Source: Thermoplasmata archaeon (GTDB lineage: Archaea; Thermoplasmatota; Thermoplasmata; Thermoplasmatales; Thermoplasmataceae). Taken from it: a stretch of DNA of 5,400 nucleotides. The stretch is taken from assembly GCA_021845155.1 (NCBI GenBank), contig JAKBSB010000112.1, forward strand, positions 1 to 5,400, written 5' to 3'. Under the pieces are notes generated by a model that searched no databases, was not told the DNA's origin, and worked only from the letters and a program-made list of their open reading frames with translations. Shown in pieces: positions 1 to 5,362 of this stretch; the first letter of the stretch is position 1; each line of letters begins with the position of its first letter. A program made the translations under genes and the position numbers.

Positions 1-213
1 TTTAGGACTTTCAGGGCAAAATACATCAGGGCACCTCTGATTGAGGGCTCTATTTCCAACTTCGAATGCAGGGTTGTTGATGAATTCAAGGTGGGAGACC
101 ATGCTGCATTCATCGGCGAGGTACTCACAGGATATTATGACGATGAAAAAAAGCCCCTTGTTTTCCATGGAGGGCATTTCAGCAGTATAGGGAACAGGCT
201 TTCCCGTTCATGA
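1..213 (+). CDS. Flavin reductase-family protein, C-terminal part (5' end outside window)
   Basis: The reading frame is open from base 1 to the TGA at 211-213, giving 70 residues of a longer protein. The fragment carries the pattern of the FMN-binding split-barrel flavin reductase family (DIM6/NTAB type). A proline-leucine-glutamate segment (APLIEGSISNFECRVV, residues 11-26) is followed by V-G-D-H (31-34), then FIGEV (37-41), and a late HGGHFSSIGN stretch (56-65). In this family the GDH and GEV segments lie in the last beta strands of the barrel, near the flavin. Members bind FMN and usually reduce free flavin with NAD(P)H or act as electron carriers in the cytoplasm; the exact substrate cannot be told from this piece. 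It ends 14 bases before the stop of the convergent gene at 228, so the two genes are tail to tail. The family call is firm; the specific function is open. Confidence 0.8.
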   Translation, partial: FRTFRAKYIRAPLIEGSISNFECRVVDEFKVGDHAAFIGEVLTGYYDDEKKPLVFHGGHFSSIGNRLSRS

Positions 214-227
214 GACAAGCAAAATAA

Positions 228-788
228 CTACTGGCTTTTCAGCCGGTCTATAAGGGAGCTCGCTTCCCTGCTGGTCAGCTCCTCTATACTTCCCTTCCTT
301 ACCTCTTTAAGGTATTTTGTTGTCTTTACCAGTCCCTTGTCGTTCTTCTGTAGATTCCTTATGAAACTGATCTGCTTCTTTGTGGCTGCATTTCCCTCCG
401 AACCTCCGGAATCTGTTCCTTTCAGCTTGGTAAGCGTGTCTATCAGCTCTGAAGCTTCACTCAGTGAGAGAAGGTTTACGCTACCCTTTCCCTTTTCAAT
501 GAGATATGTCTCCGTTGCCTTGATCCTTTCATCAGAATCCTGAAGCCTGGTGAGAAACGTGATCTGCTTTCCTGTGGCAAAAGCGTCAGTTTCAGCGGTC
601 TCTCCCTGAACCTTAATTTTCTTGAGTTCATCTATGAGCTGGGAAGTCTCCTTTACAGAGAGCTCCTCAACATCTCCCTTTTTGTATTCCCTGAGAAACT
701 TGTTTAAAGCCTCTTCTCTTTCAACTGACGATTCCCTCAGTTTCTTGATAAACATGAGCTGATTTTTAGTGGGGCCTGAACCTTCCAT
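228..788 (-). CDS. Triple-repeat helical protein, Q-x3-I-x2-L / LT-x2-EAS-x-LI modules
   Basis: The product is 186 residues, hydrophilic, with no signal peptide or membrane segment. It consists of three tandem copies of a ~50-residue module at about residues 7-58, 73-121 and 136-185. Each copy begins with a Q-rich turn (KNQLMFIKKL, GKQITFLTRL, KKQISFIRNL). Each ends with a helix of the form LS/LT-x2-E-A/T-S-x-LID-x-L (TSQLIDELKK, ASELIDTLTK, ASSLIDRLKS). Linkers of about 15 residues rich in Gly, Ser, Thr and Glu separate the copies. Single copies of a similar module occur as C-terminal domains of phage recombination and other DNA-related proteins; carrying that role over is only inference. 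The ATG at 788 is preferred to a GTG at 797 because GTGAT (793-797, read on the minus strand) can pair with the 16S 3' end four bases before it. A TATA-like box lies near 831-843. The gene is convergent with the flavin reductase gene. Function unknown. Confidence 0.75.
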   Translation of the reverse strand: MEGSGPTKNQLMFIKKLRESSVEREEALNKFLREYKKGDVEELSVKETSQLIDELKKIKVQGETAETDAFATGKQITFLTRLQDSDERIKATETYLIEKGKGSVNLLSLSEASELIDTLTKLKGTDSGGSEGNAATKKQISFIRNLQKNDKGLVKTTKYLKEVRKGSIEELTSREASSLIDRLKSQ

Positions 789-830
789 TTTAATCACTTT
801 GGTGCTTTCGGACTTTTCATGCCAAGGAGA

Positions 831-843
831 ATAATAAATTATT
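831..843 (-). promoter_or_regulatory. TATA-like promoter element for the triple-repeat protein gene
   Basis: On the minus strand this reads AATAATTTATTAT, an A/T-rich archaeal TATA-like element. Transcription about 25 nt downstream would start near 810, giving a leader of roughly 20 nt that includes the GTGAT ribosome-binding sequence at 793-797. The placement fits the ATG at 788. The box itself was judged by eye only. Confidence 0.4.
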
Positions 844-884
844 GCCTGCTGGATGACATAACATTTTTTGACGGACAGATATGA

Positions 885-1181
885 GCATCAGACAATGCCA
901 CACTAAAGACATTGGGAATCTATTATCTCGAATCGGGTTTCTCTCTGTCCACTTTCATCCACATGATTCCAGGAAGCATTAAAGCTACTCCAGTTGGTAT
1001 TACTGGCGTGTCGTTATACAATAGAAATCTCGTTGATTGTTTAACCGAACTGGCGCTTTTGGATTGGCTGGAGCAGAAAATGGATCTGATGGGGCTGCCT
1101 GAATCCGCCATTTTAATGTTAAATCTTTCACCTCAATTTGAGGGGAATATCCTTGTCCAGCTCAAAGTTCTTGGTGACTGA
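885..1181 (+). other. Unresolved open frame, possible gene remnant
   Basis: The frame is open from 885 (after a TGA at 882-884) to a TGA at 1179-1181, but it has no convincing start. The first usable codon is a TTG at 912 and the first ATG is at 963; neither has a ribosome-binding sequence. The translation is leucine-rich in its second half (LTELALLDWLEQKMDLMGL). Its first half contains FIHMIPGSIKA, which faintly recalls the PGSI/PGN-x2-D segment of IS4-type transposases. A 62-codon frame (923-1111) is open on the opposite strand, so an open frame here is weak evidence of coding. It could be a fragment of an old gene or non-coding DNA. The 789-1218 interval otherwise holds only the promoter of the minus-strand gene and no tRNA or clear terminator. 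Confidence 0.2.
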
Positions 1182-1218
1182 AAGCATGGTTGAACTATCT
1201 CTGTAATCATCCTTATTG

Positions 1219-1273
1219 TACATTTGTATGTAATTATCCATAAAAAAGTATGTTTTATAACATACAATTGTAT
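1219..1273 (+). promoter_or_regulatory. abiE promoter with a cluster of three palindromes (candidate autoregulatory operators)
   Basis: Three palindromes lie just upstream of the AbiEi start. TACAT-N4-ATGTA is at 1219-1232. GTATGTT-TTAT-AACATAC, with 7-bp perfect arms, is at 1248-1265. The 12-bp perfect palindrome ATACAATTGTAT is at 1262-1273. The hexamer GTATGT recurs at 1226-1231, at 1248-1253, and on the other strand at 1260-1265. The TATA box TTTTATAA (1253-1260) sits inside the second palindrome, and the third overlaps the expected transcription start. In characterised bacterial AbiE systems, AbiEi represses its own operon by binding inverted repeats in the promoter. The arrangement here suggests the same control: bound antitoxin would cover the TATA box and start site. 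The repeats are seen directly; binding is inferred. Confidence 0.6.
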
Positions 1274-1281
1274 TTACAACC

Positions 1282-1956
1282 GTGAAGAAGGAAGAATTCA
1301 TGGATTATCTGAATTCGAACGGGATCAAGGTGTTCAACATCCATGACGCTGCAAAGATCTTCGGCAAACCTGAAAAATACGTCTCGATGAGACTTATTGC
1401 AATGTCCAAAATCAAAAGGGCAACCAGGGGAATATACTATGTCCATGACGCCGAAGTGAGTGAAATTGCCACAAAGATTGTTGTTCCTTCGTATATAAGC
1501 CTCATTTCTGCCTTTGCCTTTCATAATGTCACGACTCAAATGCCTATTGAAATCCAGGTCATTTCATCAGTTCAGCACTTGGCACTCGAAGTGGAAGGTT
1601 ACAGGATCAGGTTCATCAAATTCATGAAGGACAGGATTTTTGGTTATTCCAGGATCAATGGAAGCATGGTTGCCATTCTCGAAAAGGCTATTATCGACTC
1701 GCTTTACATGAACCTGTACACAAATGAGACTATGGATGTAGTAATGGACAGCATTTCACACCTTGACAAAGAGAAGTTGATGGATTACGGGATACGGATG
1801 AATTCCAGGGCAACTATAAGCCGGCTCGGTTATCTTCTGGAAATGGCAGGATGCGACACAGGCAGGCTGGAGGAATTGCGATCGGAAAGGTACGTGAGAT
1901 TTGGGGAAGAAGGTAAATCTAAAAACACGAAGTGGAGGATAATTTATGCTGAATAG
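1282..1956 (+). CDS. abiEi: AbiEi-family antitoxin / transcriptional repressor of a type IV TA pair
   Basis: This 224-residue protein fits the AbiEi family (COG5340-like). An N-terminal winged helix-turn-helix (about 15-55) holds the FNIHDAAKIFGKP helix, KYVSMRLIAMSKIKR, and a basic wing ending RGIYYV. A C-terminal domain follows, with the family's PSYISLISAFAFHNVTTQMP segment (69-88) and EKAIIDSLY (134-142). Bacterial AbiEi proteins silence the partner toxin without forming a stable complex and also repress the operon through the HTH. The downstream AbiEii gene overlaps by 11 nt, so the two are co-translated. The GTG at 1282 lies about 25 nt from the TATA box (1253-1260), which fits a leaderless transcript. 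An alternative ATG at 1300 (residue 7) has GAAGGAAG upstream and cannot be excluded. The HTH and C-terminal signatures look intact, with no frameshift. The family call is strong; antitoxin action in this organism is inferred. Confidence 0.85.
   Translation: MKKEEFMDYLNSNGIKVFNIHDAAKIFGKPEKYVSMRLIAMSKIKRATRGIYYVHDAEVSEIATKIVVPSYISLISAFAFHNVTTQMPIEIQVISSVQHLALEVEGYRIRFIKFMKDRIFGYSRINGSMVAILEKAIIDSLYMNLYTNETMDVVMDSISHLDKEKLMDYGIRMNSRATISRLGYLLEMAGCDTGRLEELRSERYVRFGEEGKSKNTKWRIIYAE
1934..1938 (+). promoter_or_regulatory. Shine-Dalgarno site of the abiEii gene
   Basis: GGAGG lies inside the end of the AbiEi gene, seven bases before the ATG at 1946. It fixes the AbiEii start and indicates that the toxin is translated from the shared mRNA through its own ribosome site. 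By contrast, the first gene of the operon appears leaderless. Confidence 0.75.
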
Positions 1957-2686
1957 AGAGGAGCTCATCAAGACACCGATAGATTTCAATCTTTACCAGA
2001 AAGAGAAGGATTATCTCCAGCACATAGTCCTTTCCAGAATTTTCTCCAGAACAGGTCCCGAACTGACATTCAAAGGGGGTACAGCCCTTCAAAAGTGCTT
2101 TGGGCTGAACAGGTTCTCGGAGGATCTCGATTTCACAGCCTCTGAAAATCTTAGCAGGGAGAAACTTGAACGGAGCCTGGAAGAAGTGGGGAGGTTCTAC
2201 ACAAGTTCCGTGTCGAAGTCCGAAAATAATATTTCAATCAGCTACAAGCTGAAGATAGAGGGACCTTTGTTTCATGGGCCAATCTCAATTCAAACCATTC
2301 GAATTGACATAAGCTTGAGAGAAGGGATTCTTCTCGCCCCGATAAATCGTATGGTAATTCCGTTATACAGTGATCTCCAACCATATTTGGTTATTTTTAT
2401 GGATCCGAGGGAGATTCTGTCAGAAAAGATCAGGGCCCTGATGACGCGAACCAAGGCGCGAGACTTGTACGATGTATATTACATGAGTCAGAAAAATGTG
2501 AAGTTTGATCCACATCTGGTAACAAGAAAGCTTGAATACTACTCCCTGGAATTTAACAGGGACATTCTGTTAGAAAGGGCAAGCAGATTGAAATCCCAAT
2601 GGGAAAAAGAAATTCCTAGCCTGGTAGGAAGCGTTCCTGATTTTGATCTAGTCATTTCAACACTGACTCAGTTTATTGGAGCATGA
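1946..2686 (+). CDS. abiEii: AbiEii-family nucleotidyltransferase toxin
   Basis: This 246-residue protein belongs to the AbiEii / DUF1814 nucleotidyltransferase family. All expected blocks are visible. Motif I is FKGGTALQK (42-50). The metal-binding pair is SEDLDF (58-63; D60 and D62). A third acidic strand is RIDIS (119-123; D121). The C-terminal block is EKIRALM (160-166) followed by RTKARDLYDVYY (168-179; K170, R172, D173, D176). Characterised members use a nucleotide (GTP for AbiEii itself; related MenT toxins transfer pyrimidines to tRNA acceptor ends) to stop growth, which can abort phage infection. The target here is unknown. It starts within the AbiEi gene (ATGCTGAATAG overlap) behind a GGAGG site. 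All catalytic positions are kept and the frame is intact, so it is probably active. It could serve as defence cargo or as a stabiliser of a mobile element; the recombinase genes downstream favour the latter. Confidence 0.88.
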   Translation: MLNREELIKTPIDFNLYQKEKDYLQHIVLSRIFSRTGPELTFKGGTALQKCFGLNRFSEDLDFTASENLSREKLERSLEEVGRFYTSSVSKSENNISISYKLKIEGPLFHGPISIQTIRIDISLREGILLAPINRMVIPLYSDLQPYLVIFMDPREILSEKIRALMTRTKARDLYDVYYMSQKNVKFDPHLVTRKLEYYSLEFNRDILLERASRLKSQWEKEIPSLVGSVPDFDLVISTLTQFIGA

Positions 2687-2706
2687 GCATATGTTTATAA
2701 AAACCA

Positions 2707-2913
2707 TCATTTGACCACTGAAACAAGGTTTTCAAACTGCCTTGTCAATAATTCATTAATATTCACCTTGCTACTGAAAAAGTGCAGGACCTCTTTCCCC
2801 CACCAGTTGTCCCTTTTTGTTAACGTTATTGATGAGTCCTCAACTCTGCTCCCGCTGGTTCTTATATAAGCTACATTAGCCTGGGCATCATAAGCAACTA
2901 TGTACCTTGACAC
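2707..2913 (-). CDS. Small hypothetical protein, N-terminal half DUF2283-like
   Basis: The frame encodes 68 residues, starting with GTG at 2913 and ending 20 bases from the end of the convergent AbiEii gene. The first third (IVAYDAQANVAYIRTSGSR) resembles the YD-x2-A-D/N-x-L/A-YIR pattern of small DUF2283 proteins, which are often found near toxin-antitoxin and mobile genes. The second half (KRDNWWGKEVLHFFSSKVN) does not follow that family, so the match is partial and may be chance. No Shine-Dalgarno site precedes the GTG. A TATAAAT sequence lies immediately upstream (about 2914-2920), which is too close to serve this start; a weaker TTTTTA box near 2937 would suit a leaderless GTG. It may be a real small gene, a truncated one, or a chance frame. 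Function unknown. Confidence 0.4.
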   Translation of the reverse strand: MSRYIVAYDAQANVAYIRTSGSRVEDSSITLTKRDNWWGKEVLHFFSSKVNINELLTRQFENLVSVVK

Positions 2914-3021
2914 ATTTATACATCAATTATCTGCCTAAAAACAATTTCTTTAGTTTTATGGAAAAGAGGCAAACTTACTGAAGCGATATAATTCGAGAGG
3001 AAGCATAACCAACCGAATTGA

Positions 3022-3476
3022 TCAACATACATCCTCGAATCCAACATTCCATGGTGTACTGTTGAACAGATGCAGTTAAACCTCCTATGCTTGTCCCAGG
3101 GCCATCAAGGAATGCCTGTCTCAGTTTAACAATTGGCCAAAAAAGTCAAAAATGAAACAGCACCGAAAAGAATTGACAGGGAGACTGGTATATAGTCGAA
3201 CAGCCCTTATTTCCATAAGAGGCTGGAAACAATCATGAGAAACATTGAAGTCGGAAAAAATCCCAATTAAGGAGGCTACATTGAGACCGAGGGTAGTTTA
3301 TTCATCATCTTCATTTTATTTCTTAGTCCTGTTGCTCTTGAATGCTATGTATCGGCAGAATTAGGAAAAAGTTAGGGGGAATGACACATCAGTTTTCTAT
3401 TCATAAGGAAACAAACCGTTATGGGGAAATTCTTACGTTCAGTGAGATGATTGACTCTAATATTGAGGGTGAATAA
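3022..3476 (+). pseudogene. Probable decayed DDE (IS4-like) transposase
   Basis: No frame is open throughout, but successive frames read as pieces of one protein. Frame 1 (3022-3129) ends in EQMQLNLLCLSQGHQGMPVS, similar to the segment after the first catalytic Asp in IS4-type transposases (xQ-x-NLLL-x-S-x4-GxPV). Frame 2 (3080-3364, interrupted by a TGA at 3236-3238) gives RGWKQS, then TLRPRVVY and FYFLVLLLLNAMYR. This recalls the C-terminal Y-x2-RW-xIE ... S-x4-R-x-FYF-x5-LLNxW region. Frame 0 (3342-3476) continues with TNRYGEILTFSEMIDSNI to a TAA. The pieces are far too close together for an intact transposase, so internal sequence must be missing as well as frameshifted. No terminal inverted repeats or target duplication were found. 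The family assignment rests on pattern memory only. The rest of the ~600 bp from 2914 shows no other gene. Confidence 0.4.
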
Positions 3477-3557
3477 ACATTATATTTGGATTAACTTGAA
3501 GCATGAAAATAGTTATTTAGTCATTTCTGTTTAAACCTCTTCTCGTATATTAGCAGC

Positions 3558-3880
3558 ATTACTTCCTGGGTTATGCCAAAAAGATTGCTTTATAGAAATC
3601 CAACACCATTATTCACAACACTAAGGGAAATGACTTATGACTACATCAGAAATATTGCCAAAAAGATCGAGGCTTTCACGGATATCAAAAATTTCACTGG
3701 CACGCTGCATGGCACTGGTGCGCCTCATCCCTTCTGAAAGGGTATCACGGATCAAAACTGATCTATATTCGAATGGTCCACATCCATTTCGGACGCAGGT
3801 CATTTCGTACCACTCAGCGTTACACCCACGTTCCCATTAGGAAGTTACGGAGGTGGTTAGATCCCGCCTCGGGTGGATAA
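3558..3880 (+). pseudogene. Frameshifted C-terminal remnant of a Xer-like tyrosine recombinase
   Basis: Frame 0 (about 3558-3737) reads PKRLLYRNPTPLF, then MTYDYIRNIAKKIEAFTDI and KNFTGTLHGTGA. This matches the stretch leading into the H-x-L-R-H box of Xer/phage integrases (..NP-LF ... D-x-IRNIAKKA ... FTPHxLRHTxA), with the box itself damaged. It ends at a TGA (3735-3737). The homology continues in frame 2 from about 3722: SSLLKGYHGSKLIYIRMV, then a damaged GH motif (HFGRRSFR), then RTTQRYTHVPIRKLRRW. The last piece is the classic TTQ-x-YTHV active-site segment; the Tyr codon is 3821-3823. The frame closes with TAA at 3878-3880. The N-terminal half of such a protein is absent upstream. The gene cannot make an active enzyme: it is frameshifted, and its Arg/His box and GH motif are altered. 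It belongs to a different subfamily from the intact integrase that starts 136 bases later. A 67-codon frame (3637-3840) is open in the same DNA but does not follow the homology. Confidence 0.6.
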
Positions 3881-3980
3881 TTCCGGGAAGTGGAGAAATG
3901 ACGGAATTGGTATCGATGTACGAATCCAGACCTAGATCAAATGGGGCTGCCCGGGTTCATACCGTATATGGTTTAAAAAA

Positions 3981-3988
3981 CTTAAATA
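3981..3988 (+). promoter_or_regulatory. TATA box of the integrase gene, with adjacent palindromes
   Basis: CTTAAATA lies about 30 nt before the ATG at 4016, so transcription should begin near 4010 and leave almost no leader, which fits a leaderless archaeal gene. A-rich sequence (3971-3980) precedes it. The 8-bp palindrome ATACGTAT (3993-4000) and the near-palindrome ACCGTATATGGT (3961-3972, 10 of 12 positions symmetrical) flank the box and could be operator or recombinase-binding sites. This is unproven. Confidence 0.5.
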
Positions 3989-4015
3989 GTGTATACGTAT
4001 TGTCACCTGATAGGC

Positions 4016-5362
4016 ATGGGAAAGAACAGGTATGGATACCTACTCAAGGATAGGGACATGGCCCGATGGAAGCATAGCGTTGATACGGGTTCGAGGATAA
4101 CCGGTGATATATATCTCAGGAGGCTGGGTGCATTCTGTACGGAAATGGGAAAGACTCCCCAGGAACTGCTTAAATTAAAGGATAAGGCATTGGCGGATCT
4201 CATCGATGATTATGTTATCAAGAGAGAGGAGAAAGGCAATGCAGGATCGTACATCAAAAGTGCAATAAAGGGCGTCAAGTCATGGCTTCTGTTCAATGGA
4301 ATAAAGCTCCCCAGGCAGATAAAGGTCAAGGATGCCGACAGATCCCCTACTTTAGCAGAAGAGAGGATACCCACTCCTGACGAGCTTAAGAGGATATTCA
4401 ATGCGGGGGACAGCAGGGAGAGGACTGCATGTGCACTGGTTGCTTTCACTGGAGTCAGGATAGGTGTCATGGGAAACTATCTGGGAACAGACGGATTAAA
4501 GGTAAAGGATATCCCTGATCTGAAGGTTGAAGGCGATCAGATAACCTTTCTCAGGATCCCCGCACAGGTCATCGTGAGAGAGGAACTCTCAAAGTCAGCA
4601 AAGAAGTATTTCACATTTTTAGGCCAGGAGGGTTGCATGTATCTGCAGAACTATCTGATAGAACGAATTAGGTCAGGGGAGACGATAACACCGGAATCTG
4701 CCATAATAACGGCATCCAAGTTAGGATACAGAGGGAAGCAGCACATAACAGCCGTCAACGTGGGGGATACAATGAGGAATGCAATCCGCAATGCAGGATT
4801 TCAATGGCGACCATACGTGCTGCGGGCATATTTTGACTCGAGGCTCCTATTAGCCCAAGACGAAAGGCTGATAGCGAGGGATTACAGATCGTTCTTTATG
4901 GGTCACGTGGGCGATATCGAACACCGTTATACCGTGAATAAAGGCAGGTTGCCAGATGAGATGATAGAATCTATGCGATCGGCGTACGAGAAGTCCACCA
5001 AGTTCTTAGAGACAGAGAAAAAAGGTCTGTCAGAAGATGAATTAAAGGCAAAACTTGAGGAACATCAGAAGGCATTAGACAGGCAGTTCCGGGAACAGTT
5101 GCTAATGATGGTTGGCTTTACAAAAGAGGAGATAGAATCCCAGAACCTCTTGGAAAAAACTACAGAGGAGATCCAGCAGATCGTCAGGGATAAGTTGTCT
5201 GGATCATTATTGAGGTGTCATGAAAGAAGTTTGTTTGACTTTGATGATATCATTACCTCACCTATTACTTTTTCCATATCTTCCTTGGTGAATTTTTCTG
5301 ATTTATTTGATCTTGCTTCCATTACCTTCAGCTTTCTCTTCTTCAGTGCCTCGAACATGTGA
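4016..5362 (+). CDS. Archaeal tyrosine recombinase (integrase) with a displaced C-terminal tail
   Basis: The frame gives 448 residues from the ATG at 4016. This start was chosen over a GTG at 3989 because the TATA box at 3981-3988 predicts transcription starting near 4010. An N-terminal SAM-like core-binding domain spans about 18-100. The catalytic domain spans about 115-325: Arg I in FTGVRIGVMG (R148), box II WRPYVLRAYFDSRL (R270, with Tyr267 where many families have His), GHVGD (H297), and the nucleophile in EHRYTVNKGRLP (Y305). A charged helical, probably coiled-coil, segment follows (about 322-365). Such enzymes insert and excise plasmids or viruses at att sites. Homology-like sequence stops at about residue 396 (KTTEEIQQIVRDKLSG). 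Residues 397-448 are rich in S, F and L and are the antisense of the minus-strand gene at 5218-5400. The usual C-terminal tail of this integrase type is missing. The catalytic residues are all present, so activity is possible. Confidence 0.8.
   Translation: MGKNRYGYLLKDRDMARWKHSVDTGSRITGDIYLRRLGAFCTEMGKTPQELLKLKDKALADLIDDYVIKREEKGNAGSYIKSAIKGVKSWLLFNGIKLPRQIKVKDADRSPTLAEERIPTPDELKRIFNAGDSRERTACALVAFTGVRIGVMGNYLGTDGLKVKDIPDLKVEGDQITFLRIPAQVIVREELSKSAKKYFTFLGQEGCMYLQNYLIERIRSGETITPESAIITASKLGYRGKQHITAVNVGDTMRNAIRNAGFQWRPYVLRAYFDSRLLLAQDERLIARDYRSFFMGHVGDIEHRYTVNKGRLPDEMIESMRSAYEKSTKFLETEKKGLSEDELKAKLEEHQKALDRQFREQLLMMVGFTKEEIESQNLLEKTTEEIQQIVRDKLSGSLLRCHERSLFDFDDIITSPITFSISSLVNFSDLFDLASITFSFLFFSASNM

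Noticed and set aside
337..543. Plus-strand open frame of 68 codons
   Set aside because: It is antisense to the triple-repeat gene and gives the S/F/L-rich composition expected of a shadow of a charged protein.
971..1003. Similarity between ATTCCAGGAAG...TTGGTAT here and ATTCCGGGAAG...TTGGTAT near 3880-3914
   Set aside because: Two short matched blocks separated by unmatched sequence are within what chance allows, and no longer alignment could be extended.
923..1111. Minus-strand open frame of 62 codons
   Set aside because: The ATG at 1111 has its nearest ribosome-like sequence (GAGGTGA) about 16 bases away, there is no recognisable motif, and it overlaps another open frame on the other strand.
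1255..1539. Minus-strand open frame of 94 codons
   Set aside because: It lies antisense to the well-supported AbiEi gene and its Cys/His-rich translation has no family pattern.
3637..3840. Plus-strand 67-codon and opposing minus-strand 60-codon (3621-3803) open frames
   Set aside because: The recombinase homology runs through the two other plus-strand frames, so these are shadows of a decayed gene.
3879..3908. Inverted repeat AATTCCG / CGGAATT with a 16-base spacer
   Set aside because: Short arms, a long loop and no following T-run make it a poor terminator. It could be a recombinase site, but nothing else supports that.
3954..3963. GGTTCATACC, resembling a tRNA T-arm upstream of the integrase
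   Set aside because: No acceptor stem, anticodon arm or matching stem bases can be folded around it, so there is no tRNA attachment site here.
3853..4053. Plus-strand open frame of 66 codons starting at a GTG
   Set aside because: It spans the end of the recombinase remnant, the integrase promoter and the integrase start in another frame, and has no motif support.
5221..5292. Possible small plus-strand gene starting ATGAAAGAAG behind GAGGTG
   Set aside because: It encodes only 23 residues of hydrophobic sequence antisense to the minus-strand gene at the right edge.
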